Source: Clostridiales bacterium | Lineage (GTDB): Bacteria; Bacillota; Clostridia; Lachnospirales; Lachnospiraceae | Direction: 5' to 3' | Assembly (NCBI GenBank): GCA_018372435.1 | Contig: JAHAJA010000032.1 | Location: 1-49,313 of the forward strand | DNA: 49,313 nt | Shown here: in pieces, positions 8,143 through 17,077 of the stretch | How the letters are laid out: each line of letters opens with the position of its first letter | How positions within the stretch are numbered: the stretch's first letter is position 1 | The notes under the pieces: generated by a model | What the model was told of the DNA's origin: nothing | Seen by the model: only the letters and a program-made list of their open reading frames with translations | Databases searched by the model: none | Position numbers and translations under genes: made by a program

Positions 8143-9681
8143 TTATTGTCCAATTTCTGCTAATGCATCTTGATTATATTGATTTGCTTTTTGTTCTAAT
8201 TCACTTGCATAGTCAGCTGCATTCTTTCCATCAATACGAACAGAATCTTCAATACCTGCATATGCTTCTGCAATGAAGTTAACGAATCCAGGAATTTGTG
8301 TATCACCAAATGGAATTACGTTAATACATTTTTTGAAGAAATCATCAAAGTATGGACCGTATTTTAAGTCTTCTTCTGTTGGATTCTCTTTTGTTGCTGA
8401 TGGATAATATTCTTTAATACCAGCCCATACAGTTTCATCTAATGTAATTGGAAGAGGCATCGATTGTTTGTAGATTGGAGTACCGTCTGCTGCTGTGATT
8501 GTCTTATAGCCTTCTAATTTGTGAGTCCAACCTTCTGCTCCCCAGCCCATCCACTTTAATAATTCGTATGCTTCTCTTGGGTGTTCTGTTCCTGATGAGA
8601 TACCACCGAAATCAAGTACACCGAATACATTCTTAGAACCAGAACCTTCAACTACTGGTGTTGTATAAGGAACGAACTCAATACCTTTTTGTTTCCATTC
8701 ATCTGTATCAAATAAGTTAAGATATGTCCACCATGCATCCATTTGGAAACCAATCTTACCAGTAGAACCAGCCCAAGCGGTTCTATCTCCTGTCCATGCT
8801 TCGTTTTCATCTGTATCAAAGAATGGCGCATGATATTTACCGTTTACAAGTTCAGCCCATTGGTTAACACCTTTTGCCCAATTTTCCATATGGAAGGAAG
8901 TACCGTCCCAACCAAATTCACCGATACAATTAGGGTCTGCTGCTACTGGATAATAAGTAACAAGTGAGTGGAATTGATTAAACCCATAGATTCCATCGCT
9001 TGGAGAAGTAACTGCTTTGATTGCATTAATCATCTCATCCCAGTTCCAATCAGTTGGAGGCATCTCTACATTCATCTTCTCAAATACTGCCATATCTGCA
9101 TAGATTGCATCTGGGAAAAACTTCATAGGAGTACCGTATTTCTTATCTGTACCGTAATATCCCATCTTTGCTTCGTTGATTGTAGGAAGAATGTTTTGAT
9201 TTTCTGGATCTGCTTCCCAGTACTCTGCCATATCTCCAAGTAATTGATTAGATAATGCGAAATCACAATTACCAAGAATCATCATAGCGTCTGGTGTTTC
9301 TCCGTTATTAACCATGTTAAGTAATGTATTATTATATTCTCCGTCTGCTGGATAATATTGTGTCTCAACCTTGATGTTTGGATACTTTTCCATGAACTTT
9401 TCAGCAAGATATTGTACAAGTGGTTCGTTATCAAAGTGTACATAAGTTAATGTAATATCTTCTGTTGTCATATCTGGAAGTGCACTTGCCACCGTATCTG
9501 TAGTATCCCCATCCTTGTTATCTGCTTCGTCAGTAGGATTCGTACTATCCGTTGTTTCCGTTACTTGCGTCGTATCATTGTTATTTCCCTTAGATCCAGT
9601 AGATGCCGCACAACCACTAAGCATCCCAACACACATAGCTGTTGCTACGAATAGACTAATGAACTTTTTCATTTTTCTCAT
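8143..9681 (-). CDS. Sugar ABC transporter substrate-binding lipoprotein (CUT1, family 1 SBP)
   Basis: 512 aa from an ATG with AGGAGGG at good spacing. The signal peptide ends in the lipobox LSGC, so the mature protein starts at Cys24. A low-complexity Thr/Asp/Asn linker (~27-65) precedes the binding domain. That domain shows the family pattern: ITLTYVHFDNEPLVQYLAEK, FMEKYPNIKVETQYYP, GETPDAMMILGNCDF, MKFFPDAIYADMAVFEK, and Trp-rich segments near residues 290-330. It lies downstream of two permease genes, separated by a 200-bp hairpin, and upstream of the GH51 gene. It is inferred to capture arabino-oligosaccharides outside the membrane and hand them to the permease pair at 10.0-11.9 kb. The exact sugar is not readable from sequence. 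Confidence 0.93.
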   Translation of the reverse strand: MRKMKKFISLFVATAMCVGMLSGCAASTGSKGNNNDTTQVTETTDSTNPTDEADNKDGDTTDTVASALPDMTTEDITLTYVHFDNEPLVQYLAEKFMEKYPNIKVETQYYPADGEYNNTLLNMVNNGETPDAMMILGNCDFALSNQLLGDMAEYWEADPENQNILPTINEAKMGYYGTDKKYGTPMKFFPDAIYADMAVFEKMNVEMPPTDWNWDEMINAIKAVTSPSDGIYGFNQFHSLVTYYPVAADPNCIGEFGWDGTSFHMENWAKGVNQWAELVNGKYHAPFFDTDENEAWTGDRTAWAGSTGKIGFQMDAWWTYLNLFDTDEWKQKGIEFVPYTTPVVEGSGSKNVFGVLDFGGISSGTEHPREAYELLKWMGWGAEGWTHKLEGYKTITAADGTPIYKQSMPLPITLDETVWAGIKEYYPSATKENPTEEDLKYGPYFDDFFKKCINVIPFGDTQIPGFVNFIAEAYAGIEDSVRIDGKNAADYASELEQKANQYNQDALAEIGQ

Positions 9682-9717
9682 AATAAAACCCTCCTTTTAA
9701 TAAGTAACACCTTTTAT

Positions 9718-9914
9718 GCTTTTGCGAAACTCCTCTCCATGTCGACAGCATATCTGTGTTTTAAGGCTGCCTCTACATTTTCCTTAAAATTGTGTTACTT
9801 TCACATACAATAAATAACCTTGTATGTGACGCTAACACAATTCAGGAAACTGTAACGGCAGACATAAAACACATTGATATGCTTATGGCCATTACGAAGA
9901 GTTTCGCAATTGCC
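9718..9914. repeat. Long imperfect hairpin (~195 bp) between permease and binding-protein genes
   Basis: The arms of about 90 nt are complementary over most of their length: TTGCGAAACTC / GAGTTTCGCAA, AGCATATCTGTGTTTTA / TAAAACACATTGATATGCT, AATTGTGTTA / TAACACAATT, TCACATACAA / TTGTATGTGA. The loop is TAAATAACC. There is no coding potential. The gap 9682-10015 contains only this structure and the ribosome-binding site of the downstream gene. In the transcript it would be a strong stem-loop separating the permease and binding-protein messages, as REP hairpins do in maltose operons. Confidence 0.8.
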
Positions 9915-10015
9915 AATGTACACCTTGTTTGAGCTTTTGCTCTATATTTCTAATGAATACTCCTTATTAACACACTCTCCATAACATCCCAATACATAGA
10001 GAAGTGCGAGAGAAA

Positions 10016-10975
10016 TTATTCACCAGTAATACCAGTTCTGTCTAGACTTTCAACGAATTGACGTTGAAGTACAAAATACATAATGAGTAATGGTAATATA
10101 CTTAGCATCGTTCCTGACATCTTAATGGATTCATTCAGACTAACCATTCCACTACCAGATACACTGGCCTGCGTCGTATAGGAATCTGCAAAGTTTTTGA
10201 GGGATACAACCAGTGTACTCCAATCACTCTTTGATACAGCACCACATACATATAATTGTGTTAGATACGACTCATTCCAGTACCAAACGATAGAGAACAA
10301 GAACACAACAAGTATAGCCGGTGCTGCTGACGGTAACGCTATCTTAACAAATGATTTAAAATGCCCTGCACCATCGATCTTTGATGCCTCAATAAGGGCC
10401 TGTGGAACCTGTCTAAAGAAATTATAGAAGATCAATATGAAGATCTGACTCTTAAGTCCCTGCCCAAGCGCTGCTGGTAATATGAAAGCATTTAAAGAAT
10501 TTAATATCTTCAAATCGGAATACCATACATAGTTAGGCATCATAGTAACCTGTGCTGGCAGTATGAAGGAAAATATTAATATGCCAAGCATAATCTTCTT
10601 GCCTCTGAAATTATATCTGGCAAATCCATATCCAATAATGGAACATACAACTACATTTAGCAAAGTAGGTAACCCTGCAATAATCACCGATTGTCCGAAT
10701 GTTTTCCAGAAGTTCATCGATTTTGCTGCATTCACGTAGTTTTTAATATAAAAGGTACTTGGTATCCAGTCCACGGATGTATCAAGTAAATCATCTAATG
10801 GCATAAAGCTCCTGCTAATCATGTAGAGTAATGGGTAAAGATATACAAACCCAATGCAGATTAACAAAGCATAGATAATTGTCATCTTTCCAAATCCTTG
10901 TTTATCTTTGGAACCCAAGAAGAATTTCTTTACTTTATCTCGGCTAATTTGAGGTTTTCTGCATCTTATGTTCAT
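10016..10975 (-). CDS. Sugar ABC transporter permease (MalG/LacG type)
   Basis: 319 aa from an ATG with AAAGGGGG upstream; the start lies 32 bp inside the end of the previous permease gene, implying translational coupling. Six hydrophobic segments follow a basic cytoplasmic N-terminus. The EAA loop that docks the ATPase is EASKIDGAGHFKSFVKIALP near residue 210, and the C-terminus is FVESLDRTGITGE, both typical of the MalG half of CUT1 importers. It pairs with the MalF-type permease directly upstream and probably with the binding lipoprotein downstream. No ATPase gene is nearby. Confidence 0.95.
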   Translation of the reverse strand: MNIRCRKPQISRDKVKKFFLGSKDKQGFGKMTIIYALLICIGFVYLYPLLYMISRSFMPLDDLLDTSVDWIPSTFYIKNYVNAAKSMNFWKTFGQSVIIAGLPTLLNVVVCSIIGYGFARYNFRGKKIMLGILIFSFILPAQVTMMPNYVWYSDLKILNSLNAFILPAALGQGLKSQIFILIFYNFFRQVPQALIEASKIDGAGHFKSFVKIALPSAAPAILVVFLFSIVWYWNESYLTQLYVCGAVSKSDWSTLVVSLKNFADSYTTQASVSGSGMVSLNESIKMSGTMLSILPLLIMYFVLQRQFVESLDRTGITGE

Positions 10976-11939
10976 ACCTTTCCCCCTTTCTACGCACTTT
11001 TGCTAATGTCCGTTTCTCCTTCTTTATCTCTCTTCTATACGCTTTTTCTTTCTTAGCGTACGCATCCTTTTTGGTGATTAACAACACTGCTACCAATGCT
11101 ACAATCACTGTTACAATAACCGCATACATCCACGCCATAGCGGATGCATATCCATATCCTCTACTAACATCGAACATAGCACTTTGTATTAACACAATCA
11201 GACTATTTTGTTCATTATTGGATAAGAAGATAACGGTATATACCGCAGTTAATAGTACCATTGGTTTTATTGTTGGAAGTGTTATCTTCCAAAACTCCTC
11301 CCAAGTTGAGCTACCATCAATCTTAGCTGCCTCGTATAAGGATTTATCAATCTTTTGAATTGCTGCTAAGAATAGTAGAATCTGCACACCTGAATACCAC
11401 AGAATCATTATCATATTATCGAACAGATTTGTAATTGCCTCTGCTATCATTCCGGGTAAGAATCCGTTTAGAACCTGATAGATCATTACCGTATTCATAG
11501 ATGGAATCGTTGCTGCCCCCTGATCTGCTAGTTGTGCCATTACAGGCCCACTAGCAATAATTACTGGTAGGAAAAAGATTAATCGAAAGACCCCTTTCAT
11601 ACGAATCTTACTATTTAATAGTAATGAAATAATCAATGCGAATACTACAATAACAGGTACAGCTAATAATGTATTCAATGCATATCCAGCTAGTTCTGTA
11701 GGAAAATTCACATCCTTTTGCCAGATATCCAGATAGTTTTTCATTCCTACCCAGGTTAATACCCTTCCCTTAGGTGTCATCTTAATCTTATAGAAGGCGT
11801 ACTGAAAGGATTGTGTCAAAGGGTATATTACAAACAGTAGCATGCCAATAATCCAAGGAAGCACAAACAGATATCCAACGCGCTCCTCTTTCTTCTTTAG
11901 ATGACCAGTTTTTCTTTTTACTGTCTTTTCTCTACTCAT
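10944..11939 (-). CDS. Sugar ABC transporter permease (MalF/UgpA type)
   Basis: 331 aa from the ATG at 11939, which has AGGTG six to seven bases upstream; a GTG at 11948 is in frame but less well placed. The N-terminus is basic, then hydrophobic (GYLFVLPWIIGMLLFVIYPL), with six membrane segments. The ATPase-docking loop is EAAKIDGSSTWEEFWKITLP. A long Lys/Arg-rich cytoplasmic tail (KKDAYAKKEKAYRREIKKEK and onward) is longer than usual for this family. The start overlaps the end of the DUF5696 gene by 8 bp, so the two are translated together. Confidence 0.94.
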   Translation of the reverse strand: MSREKTVKRKTGHLKKKEERVGYLFVLPWIIGMLLFVIYPLTQSFQYAFYKIKMTPKGRVLTWVGMKNYLDIWQKDVNFPTELAGYALNTLLAVPVIVVFALIISLLLNSKIRMKGVFRLIFFLPVIIASGPVMAQLADQGAATIPSMNTVMIYQVLNGFLPGMIAEAITNLFDNMIMILWYSGVQILLFLAAIQKIDKSLYEAAKIDGSSTWEEFWKITLPTIKPMVLLTAVYTVIFLSNNEQNSLIVLIQSAMFDVSRGYGYASAMAWMYAVIVTVIVALVAVLLITKKDAYAKKEKAYRREIKKEKRTLAKVRRKGERYEHKMQKTSN

Positions 11940-14142
11940 TTGCTTCACCTACCCTGTAAGACATGGCGTCTACTGTAACTCCATCGATAGTAACTGAATA
12001 ACTATTGTAGTTTACATAGATCTTCACACTATTATCATAAGTAACCACTGCTACATTTTCCTGTGGCTTTTCATGTTTTTCAATACAAGCTCCTTGCACC
12101 GCTGAATTAACTTCTTTTAGCTTTGTATAATACTCAATTATTTCATTCTTGTATACACTATATTTTGCAGAATAGATGTCGCATGAATTGGTATATAGTA
12201 ATTTTGAAGTATCCTCATAGGTTATGTAGAAAGATGGTGAAATTCCTGTTTCAACAAGTTTTAGGAAATACTCGTTCTTATCTGCTTCAAAATTCGTATA
12301 ATCTCCATATAGCGGCATAATTCCTTTTAATACAATCGATAAAAATGGTACATCTTCATCTGCGAAGATATAATCAGAAGAACCAACTGGTATGTTATAC
12401 AATGCACCAGCATATTTCCATAGATAAGCAAATGGCTCATCTAGAATCAAATCTGTACTTTCACTCATTGTATTCAACAGCTCATTATACACATTAGCCG
12501 TATCCACTCTGCTGTATGTACTTCCACTATAGGTATAAGAAAACAATTTATTCGTTACACCAGCTAATGCTATATGGTTTACACTTTTTTCTGTATAGCT
12601 CTTTAAGAGTTTCTTTAAGTTCTCAGCGGTTCTTTTTGGTGTAAGATACACCATCTTCTCGAATACATCTTTGTAAGTTTCTTCTTCAAAGAGACGCTTA
12701 TCTATTCTTTTCACTACATTGTAAGTTGTATTACTTGTACTTGGATTAGCACGGAGAGCATCTTGGTAGAGGTAGAAGTCAATTCCCATCTCTTTTGTAT
12801 CCTTTATAAGATTGGTAAGTTTCTTTGTACCACCTAATTTCCAATCCGCTTTATACTTGGTGATTGGTAACGTATTTATTCCGCCCTTTTGCCAACCTTT
12901 ATAGATTGCTAGGATGTCCGTTACATTCTCTTTTTGTAGGTCCTCAAGTATGGTTTTCACTTGTTTTGTTGTTGTCATTGGAACAGATACATTGAAGATA
13001 AACCACTTCTTAATATCACTTCCAAGAAAGTCAAGACGGATCTTAAAATCATCTTCTTGTTTTATAAGCGCTTGTTTCTCTAACAGATAATTACGATAAC
13101 TTTTGGCCAAACCTGAATAATCGGCATCTTCTTCTCTTGTGAAAGCAAATCGTACTTTGATATTACTATGCGTACGATCTTCCTCAACTTTCGGAACGGA
13201 ACCTCCCGATTTACTGGTTGGTTGCACATATACTTGGCGTAGACGGAACTTTGAAGTAATCCAGTTATAATTGGTGTATGCTCCGTTTGGATATGCTTCA
13301 ATACTAGCATCGTACTCTCCTTCTTCGATGATACCTAGATATGCCATCTTAGAATCGGTATGTACCATTCCAAATACGGGTGCCATGATCATCTCTGCAT
13401 CATTTACGGTTTGAAATTCTCCCCAGAATAGGGATAATACATGAGACTCATTAAATCCCACATTTTCTCCATATACTCTTTGAGAAAATCCAGAAGTATA
13501 TTTTCCACCATTATCTTCTAGATTAATTATGGCACCATTTCCATCTGGAATTAACATATAGCCATCTCTGTCACCTAAATGTGTATTTCCCATGAATGGA
13601 TATACATATATGTTACCGATCTTATACTGATTGTTTGTCTCGGTAATGGATTCATCGGGGATCTCTACTGAAAATCCAGTATCTAATAAAGCTACTACAA
13701 CCTGATACGTAAACCCATATTTCTCATATGACACATCTGCTGTGAATCCATTGTCTGTTAGCTGCACCTCTACTTTTGCTCCATCTAGTAAACTGACTCT
13801 TGTAAGCTGGGTAGACACATTATCAATAACCTCTAATACAATTCCAGACTGCATGAAATTCTTCCATGATGCATTACTTTTTCCATCGTCTTCAGAAATT
13901 GTAGATTCCATAATTGCTCCTGTTTTCTTATCCCGAATGATAATAGAAAGCGTGTCTTCATATAGATATAGCTGATATTCGTCATTCTCTGCAATTAATT
14001 TATGTTCCTTAATGGTAGCTGCCTTATCTTCCGTAATGATATACTCTTGCGCTTTCACACTTAATGAGTTACTAAACCCAGGAAGCAACGCTACTAATAG
14101 GAATAATGATATTGTTACAATACAATTTCTCAATTTAATCAT
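11932..14142 (-). CDS. Secreted DUF5696-type protein, candidate carbohydrate-active enzyme
   Basis: 736 aa from an ATG with AGAGGTGG; the start overlaps the preceding stop as ATGA. A Sec signal peptide covers residues 1-31 (ending VKA). The N-terminal ~330 residues look like a beta-sandwich of the kind that precedes TIM barrels in several glycosidase clans (YQLYLYEDTLSIIIRDKKTG, GYMLIPDGNGAIINLED). The next ~300 residues alternate helices and short strands: LAKSYRNYLLEK, VTDILAIYKGWQKGG, MGIDFYLYQDALRA, STDLILDEPFAYLW, suggesting a barrel. The last ~50 residues form a small beta domain. I recognise the family as DUF5696, often seen beside ATPase-less CUT1 importers and NHL proteins in Firmicutes. 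No biochemical function is known to me. Catalytic residues cannot be assigned by eye. Confidence 0.75.
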   Translation of the reverse strand: MIKLRNCIVTISLFLLVALLPGFSNSLSVKAQEYIITEDKAATIKEHKLIAENDEYQLYLYEDTLSIIIRDKKTGAIMESTISEDDGKSNASWKNFMQSGIVLEVIDNVSTQLTRVSLLDGAKVEVQLTDNGFTADVSYEKYGFTYQVVVALLDTGFSVEIPDESITETNNQYKIGNIYVYPFMGNTHLGDRDGYMLIPDGNGAIINLEDNGGKYTSGFSQRVYGENVGFNESHVLSLFWGEFQTVNDAEMIMAPVFGMVHTDSKMAYLGIIEEGEYDASIEAYPNGAYTNYNWITSKFRLRQVYVQPTSKSGGSVPKVEEDRTHSNIKVRFAFTREEDADYSGLAKSYRNYLLEKQALIKQEDDFKIRLDFLGSDIKKWFIFNVSVPMTTTKQVKTILEDLQKENVTDILAIYKGWQKGGINTLPITKYKADWKLGGTKKLTNLIKDTKEMGIDFYLYQDALRANPSTSNTTYNVVKRIDKRLFEEETYKDVFEKMVYLTPKRTAENLKKLLKSYTEKSVNHIALAGVTNKLFSYTYSGSTYSRVDTANVYNELLNTMSESTDLILDEPFAYLWKYAGALYNIPVGSSDYIFADEDVPFLSIVLKGIMPLYGDYTNFEADKNEYFLKLVETGISPSFYITYEDTSKLLYTNSCDIYSAKYSVYKNEIIEYYTKLKEVNSAVQGACIEKHEKPQENVAVVTYDNSVKIYVNYNSYSVTIDGVTVDAMSYRVGEANE

Positions 14143-16175
14143 AATCGATACGCCACCTCTCCAGATATTTTCGTTATAAACTCAACAACTTGTGCAAACA
14201 AGATGTATAAGATAAAGACTACTAACGCTACGATTAATACGGTAAATGCAGTAAGTAAGATACATTTAATACTTTCCTTGAAGGAATAATTATTCATCTC
14301 TTTAAGGGTAATAAACAGTAGTACCGCAATCCATGCAAACATAAAGTAATAGGTAAATTGAACAAGGAAAACTTCACTGTATGTTATAATATTACTAATA
14401 ATAATTCCAATCGGCTTAAAGATTAGATATGGTGTTAATGCAAATGCGTATCCACAATATAGCTGCTTGAATGTACTCTCACCATCATGAATGGTACACA
14501 TCAAATAATTACAGATAGTGAGCACGATGAATGCAATTACTATCTTGCCGATATCACCAACTAAATCATACTGTCCATCCCTAATGTTCTTAAGTAAAAA
14601 ACCACAACCGTATTTGCCAAATATGCTTAGTATAATTACGAATGCAAGAATAATATTGGCACTTAGATAAGAGGCCTTTCCTTCTCTTTTCACCCCATAG
14701 CAACCGTCAACTGGGTGCTTCATATAATATAGTGAATACCGTAATTGGCTAATTAATGACCTTTGTCTAAACCTTGAAAGCTTCTTTCTTATGGTCACTA
14801 ATACACCAATGGAATCTTTCTTTTTCTTAAGGAATACAACTATCAGACTTATTACTGCCATACATAGAATCGCTGTAATCAAGTTCTCACGAATCCACTG
14901 ATTTCTTATCTCCCAGAATGCATCTGAATATCCGTCCCAGTCTTTTGCTAATCTGGCATAATGTAGAGCCTCGCTATAATCTTCTTCTTGATAATAAGCT
15001 CTTCCCATTGCCATATTGGCATAATCAAAGAGACTGTTCATCTCAAGTACTTTCGTAAGAGGTTCTTTACTTTCCGTGTACCTACCTTTTCCATATAGAT
15101 ATAGTGCATCATGAAGTAGGTTCGTGAATTCTGTTGGTTTGAAGATATGAATCTGCTGTTTTTCTCCATCTAGTAGATAGATTCTATTGTTAGGATCTAT
15201 GGCAATGGCATTAACCTTGCCACATAAACCAATTCTTCCTCTACCATCATCACGTCCACCGAATACAAAGAGCATGTCACCTTCACTACTATATTCATAT
15301 ACATATCCATTTTGGGAAGCTACGAATATATTATCAAAGTTTCCTGTGGTAACTGCTGCCGGTAAATCATCGTAGGCGTCTGGTTCAATTAGATTATTAC
15401 CAGCAATGTTTAGCTTCTTAAGTGTGCTTATATTCTCACCTTGCGTTACCGTATAGATTAACCCTTGACTATCAATTGATAAGTTGGTTGGTGTTGACGG
15501 AAGATTACTTAACATCTTTGCCTTTTGTTCATCTGTGAATATCATTCGCTGGAAAACTTGTAATAAGGATACCGAAGTATAGTTGGTACCGAAGTATCCA
15601 ATGAAGGTTCCTCCCTCTGTCGGAGATATCTGAACGATCCCATTGGTATTTCCTTCACAAATGATATACATATTGCCACTGTTGTTCACAACTATCCTCT
15701 GTGGTTTGAACTCCACCTTATCCCCGTAGAGCGGATGATTTGGTTTTCCATATTCATTAATCTTGGCACCAGCGCTATTGTAAACAACTACTTTTCCACC
15801 ATCTTTGTCTGCAACATAGAGCGTCTTATCTTTTGTTACATATATCCCCGTAGGGGCAACCAAATCTCCCTCTCCTACGGTGTTTACATAATTTCCTTCA
15901 AGATCAGAAATTAGAATTCGCTTGTTTCCTGTATCAGCTACGTATACATACCCATCTTCAGTTACTAACATGTCAGAAGGCGATGAGAATGAATACTCTC
16001 CTATCTTAGTGATTGATGAATCCGGTGAATAAGCACTTTGTGTCTCTGACACATAACCATATCCATCAATGGTATAGGTTTTATATGGAGTAGATGCTTC
16101 TGATAATACAGGTGTTAGTAATGCAATTGTTGCGGTTAATAAAACCAACGCACTTCTTAATCTATTCTTACTCAC
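14139..16175 (-). CDS. Exported NHL beta-propeller / TPR / Yip1-like multispanning membrane protein
   Basis: 678 aa from a GTG at 16175 with GGGGG nine bases upstream; this start gives a proper signal peptide (MSKNRLRSALVLLTATIALL). Residues ~40-350 contain repeated NHL-type blades (PSDMLVTEDGYVYVADTGNK, PTGIYVTKDKTLYVADKDGG, VNAIAIDPNNRIYLLDGEKQ). Residues ~360-425 form TPR-like helices (ALYLYGKGRYTESKEPLTKV, GRAYYQEEDYSEALHYARLA). A first TM follows at ~445-462, then a basic loop, then about five TM segments resembling a Yip1 domain. The propeller and TPR would be outside and the Yip1-like part in the membrane. It sits between two importer cassettes and is translationally coupled to the DUF5696 gene. 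A scaffold or sensor role for glycan uptake is inference. Confidence 0.8.
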   Translation of the reverse strand: MSKNRLRSALVLLTATIALLTPVLSEASTPYKTYTIDGYGYVSETQSAYSPDSSITKIGEYSFSSPSDMLVTEDGYVYVADTGNKRILISDLEGNYVNTVGEGDLVAPTGIYVTKDKTLYVADKDGGKVVVYNSAGAKINEYGKPNHPLYGDKVEFKPQRIVVNNSGNMYIICEGNTNGIVQISPTEGGTFIGYFGTNYTSVSLLQVFQRMIFTDEQKAKMLSNLPSTPTNLSIDSQGLIYTVTQGENISTLKKLNIAGNNLIEPDAYDDLPAAVTTGNFDNIFVASQNGYVYEYSSEGDMLFVFGGRDDGRGRIGLCGKVNAIAIDPNNRIYLLDGEKQQIHIFKPTEFTNLLHDALYLYGKGRYTESKEPLTKVLEMNSLFDYANMAMGRAYYQEEDYSEALHYARLAKDWDGYSDAFWEIRNQWIRENLITAILCMAVISLIVVFLKKKKDSIGVLVTIRKKLSRFRQRSLISQLRYSLYYMKHPVDGCYGVKREGKASYLSANIILAFVIILSIFGKYGCGFLLKNIRDGQYDLVGDIGKIVIAFIVLTICNYLMCTIHDGESTFKQLYCGYAFALTPYLIFKPIGIIISNIITYSEVFLVQFTYYFMFAWIAVLLFITLKEMNNYSFKESIKCILLTAFTVLIVALVVFILYILFAQVVEFITKISGEVAYRL

Positions 16176-16189
16176 TTGCTTATCCCCCT

Positions 16190-17062
16190 CTACTTCATAC
16201 CTGAATGAGCCATTGTGTTCATAATACTGTTTTGTAATATGATAAACAGTACTAAGTTTGGCACAAACATAATCAATGCCGCCGCTGCTGCAACACCTTG
16301 GCCTGCAACTGTATTATTGGTTGCTGCCAATGTATTCATATAGAAGGCTAATGTCTTAACCCCTTCATTGCTAACGTATAAGTTTGAACTTTCCACGTTA
16401 ACCCATACTTGTTGGAAGGCAAGTATAGCAGAAGTTGCAATGGCAGGTTTAATCATTGGTAATATAATTTTAAAGTAAACTCTTAAGTCACTGGCTCCAT
16501 CTATGTAAGCTGCTTCAATTAGTGCATCTGGTACTTGATCAATAAATTGTTTTACAAGGAATAAACTAACCGGCATTGCAAGAAGCGGTAGAATATGCGC
16601 AAGATAAGTATCCGTAAGTCCTAGAACATTGATTGTTAAGTATCTAGGAATCATAACTGCAACTGGTACAAACATTAATGCCATATTATTAATTTCTAAT
16701 ATTGTGTTCTTTAATTTGAATTTAAGCTTTGATAAGGCAAATCCTGAAGCTGTTGATAACAGTATGGAACCAAGTACAACAATTACTGTTACTACAAAAC
16801 TGTTGAATACATATCTGCTCATTGGGATACCAGACATGGCAGATGCCTTAAACAACTTAGTAAAGTTATCAAGTGTTGGTCTTGTTACGAAGAACTTTGG
16901 CGGGAAGGCGAAAAGTTCATCCATTGGTTTAAATGCATGGCAGAATATGAATACAATAGGAAGAAGCATAAACAGCGCCAAAGGTAGAACTGCAAGAATA
17001 ATTTTAATCTGTTTCTTCTCAAACTTCTTAGGATTAATATTACTTCCTTTATAACCAGCCAT
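16190..17062 (-). CDS. Sugar ABC transporter permease (MalG type)
   Basis: 290 aa from an ATG with GAGGAGG. It has six membrane segments, the docking loop EAAYIDGASDLRVYFKIILP near residue 190, and the C-terminal end IMNTMAHSGMK typical of MalG-like subunits. It follows its MalF-type partner by 15 bp and precedes the NHL-Yip1 gene by 14 bp, so it lies inside the long operon. Its partner binding protein is most likely the 989-aa fusion SBP encoded just upstream. Confidence 0.95.
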   Translation of the reverse strand: MAGYKGSNINPKKFEKKQIKIILAVLPLALFMLLPIVFIFCHAFKPMDELFAFPPKFFVTRPTLDNFTKLFKASAMSGIPMSRYVFNSFVVTVIVVLGSILLSTASGFALSKLKFKLKNTILEINNMALMFVPVAVMIPRYLTINVLGLTDTYLAHILPLLAMPVSLFLVKQFIDQVPDALIEAAYIDGASDLRVYFKIILPMIKPAIATSAILAFQQVWVNVESSNLYVSNEGVKTLAFYMNTLAATNNTVAGQGVAAAAALIMFVPNLVLFIILQNSIMNTMAHSGMK

Positions 17063-17077
17063 TTTGTTTCCTCCTCT

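Noticed and set aside
13080..13310. 76-codon minus-strand frame inside the DUF5696 gene
   Set aside because: It overlaps a long, clearly coding frame on the same strand and lacks a start signal.
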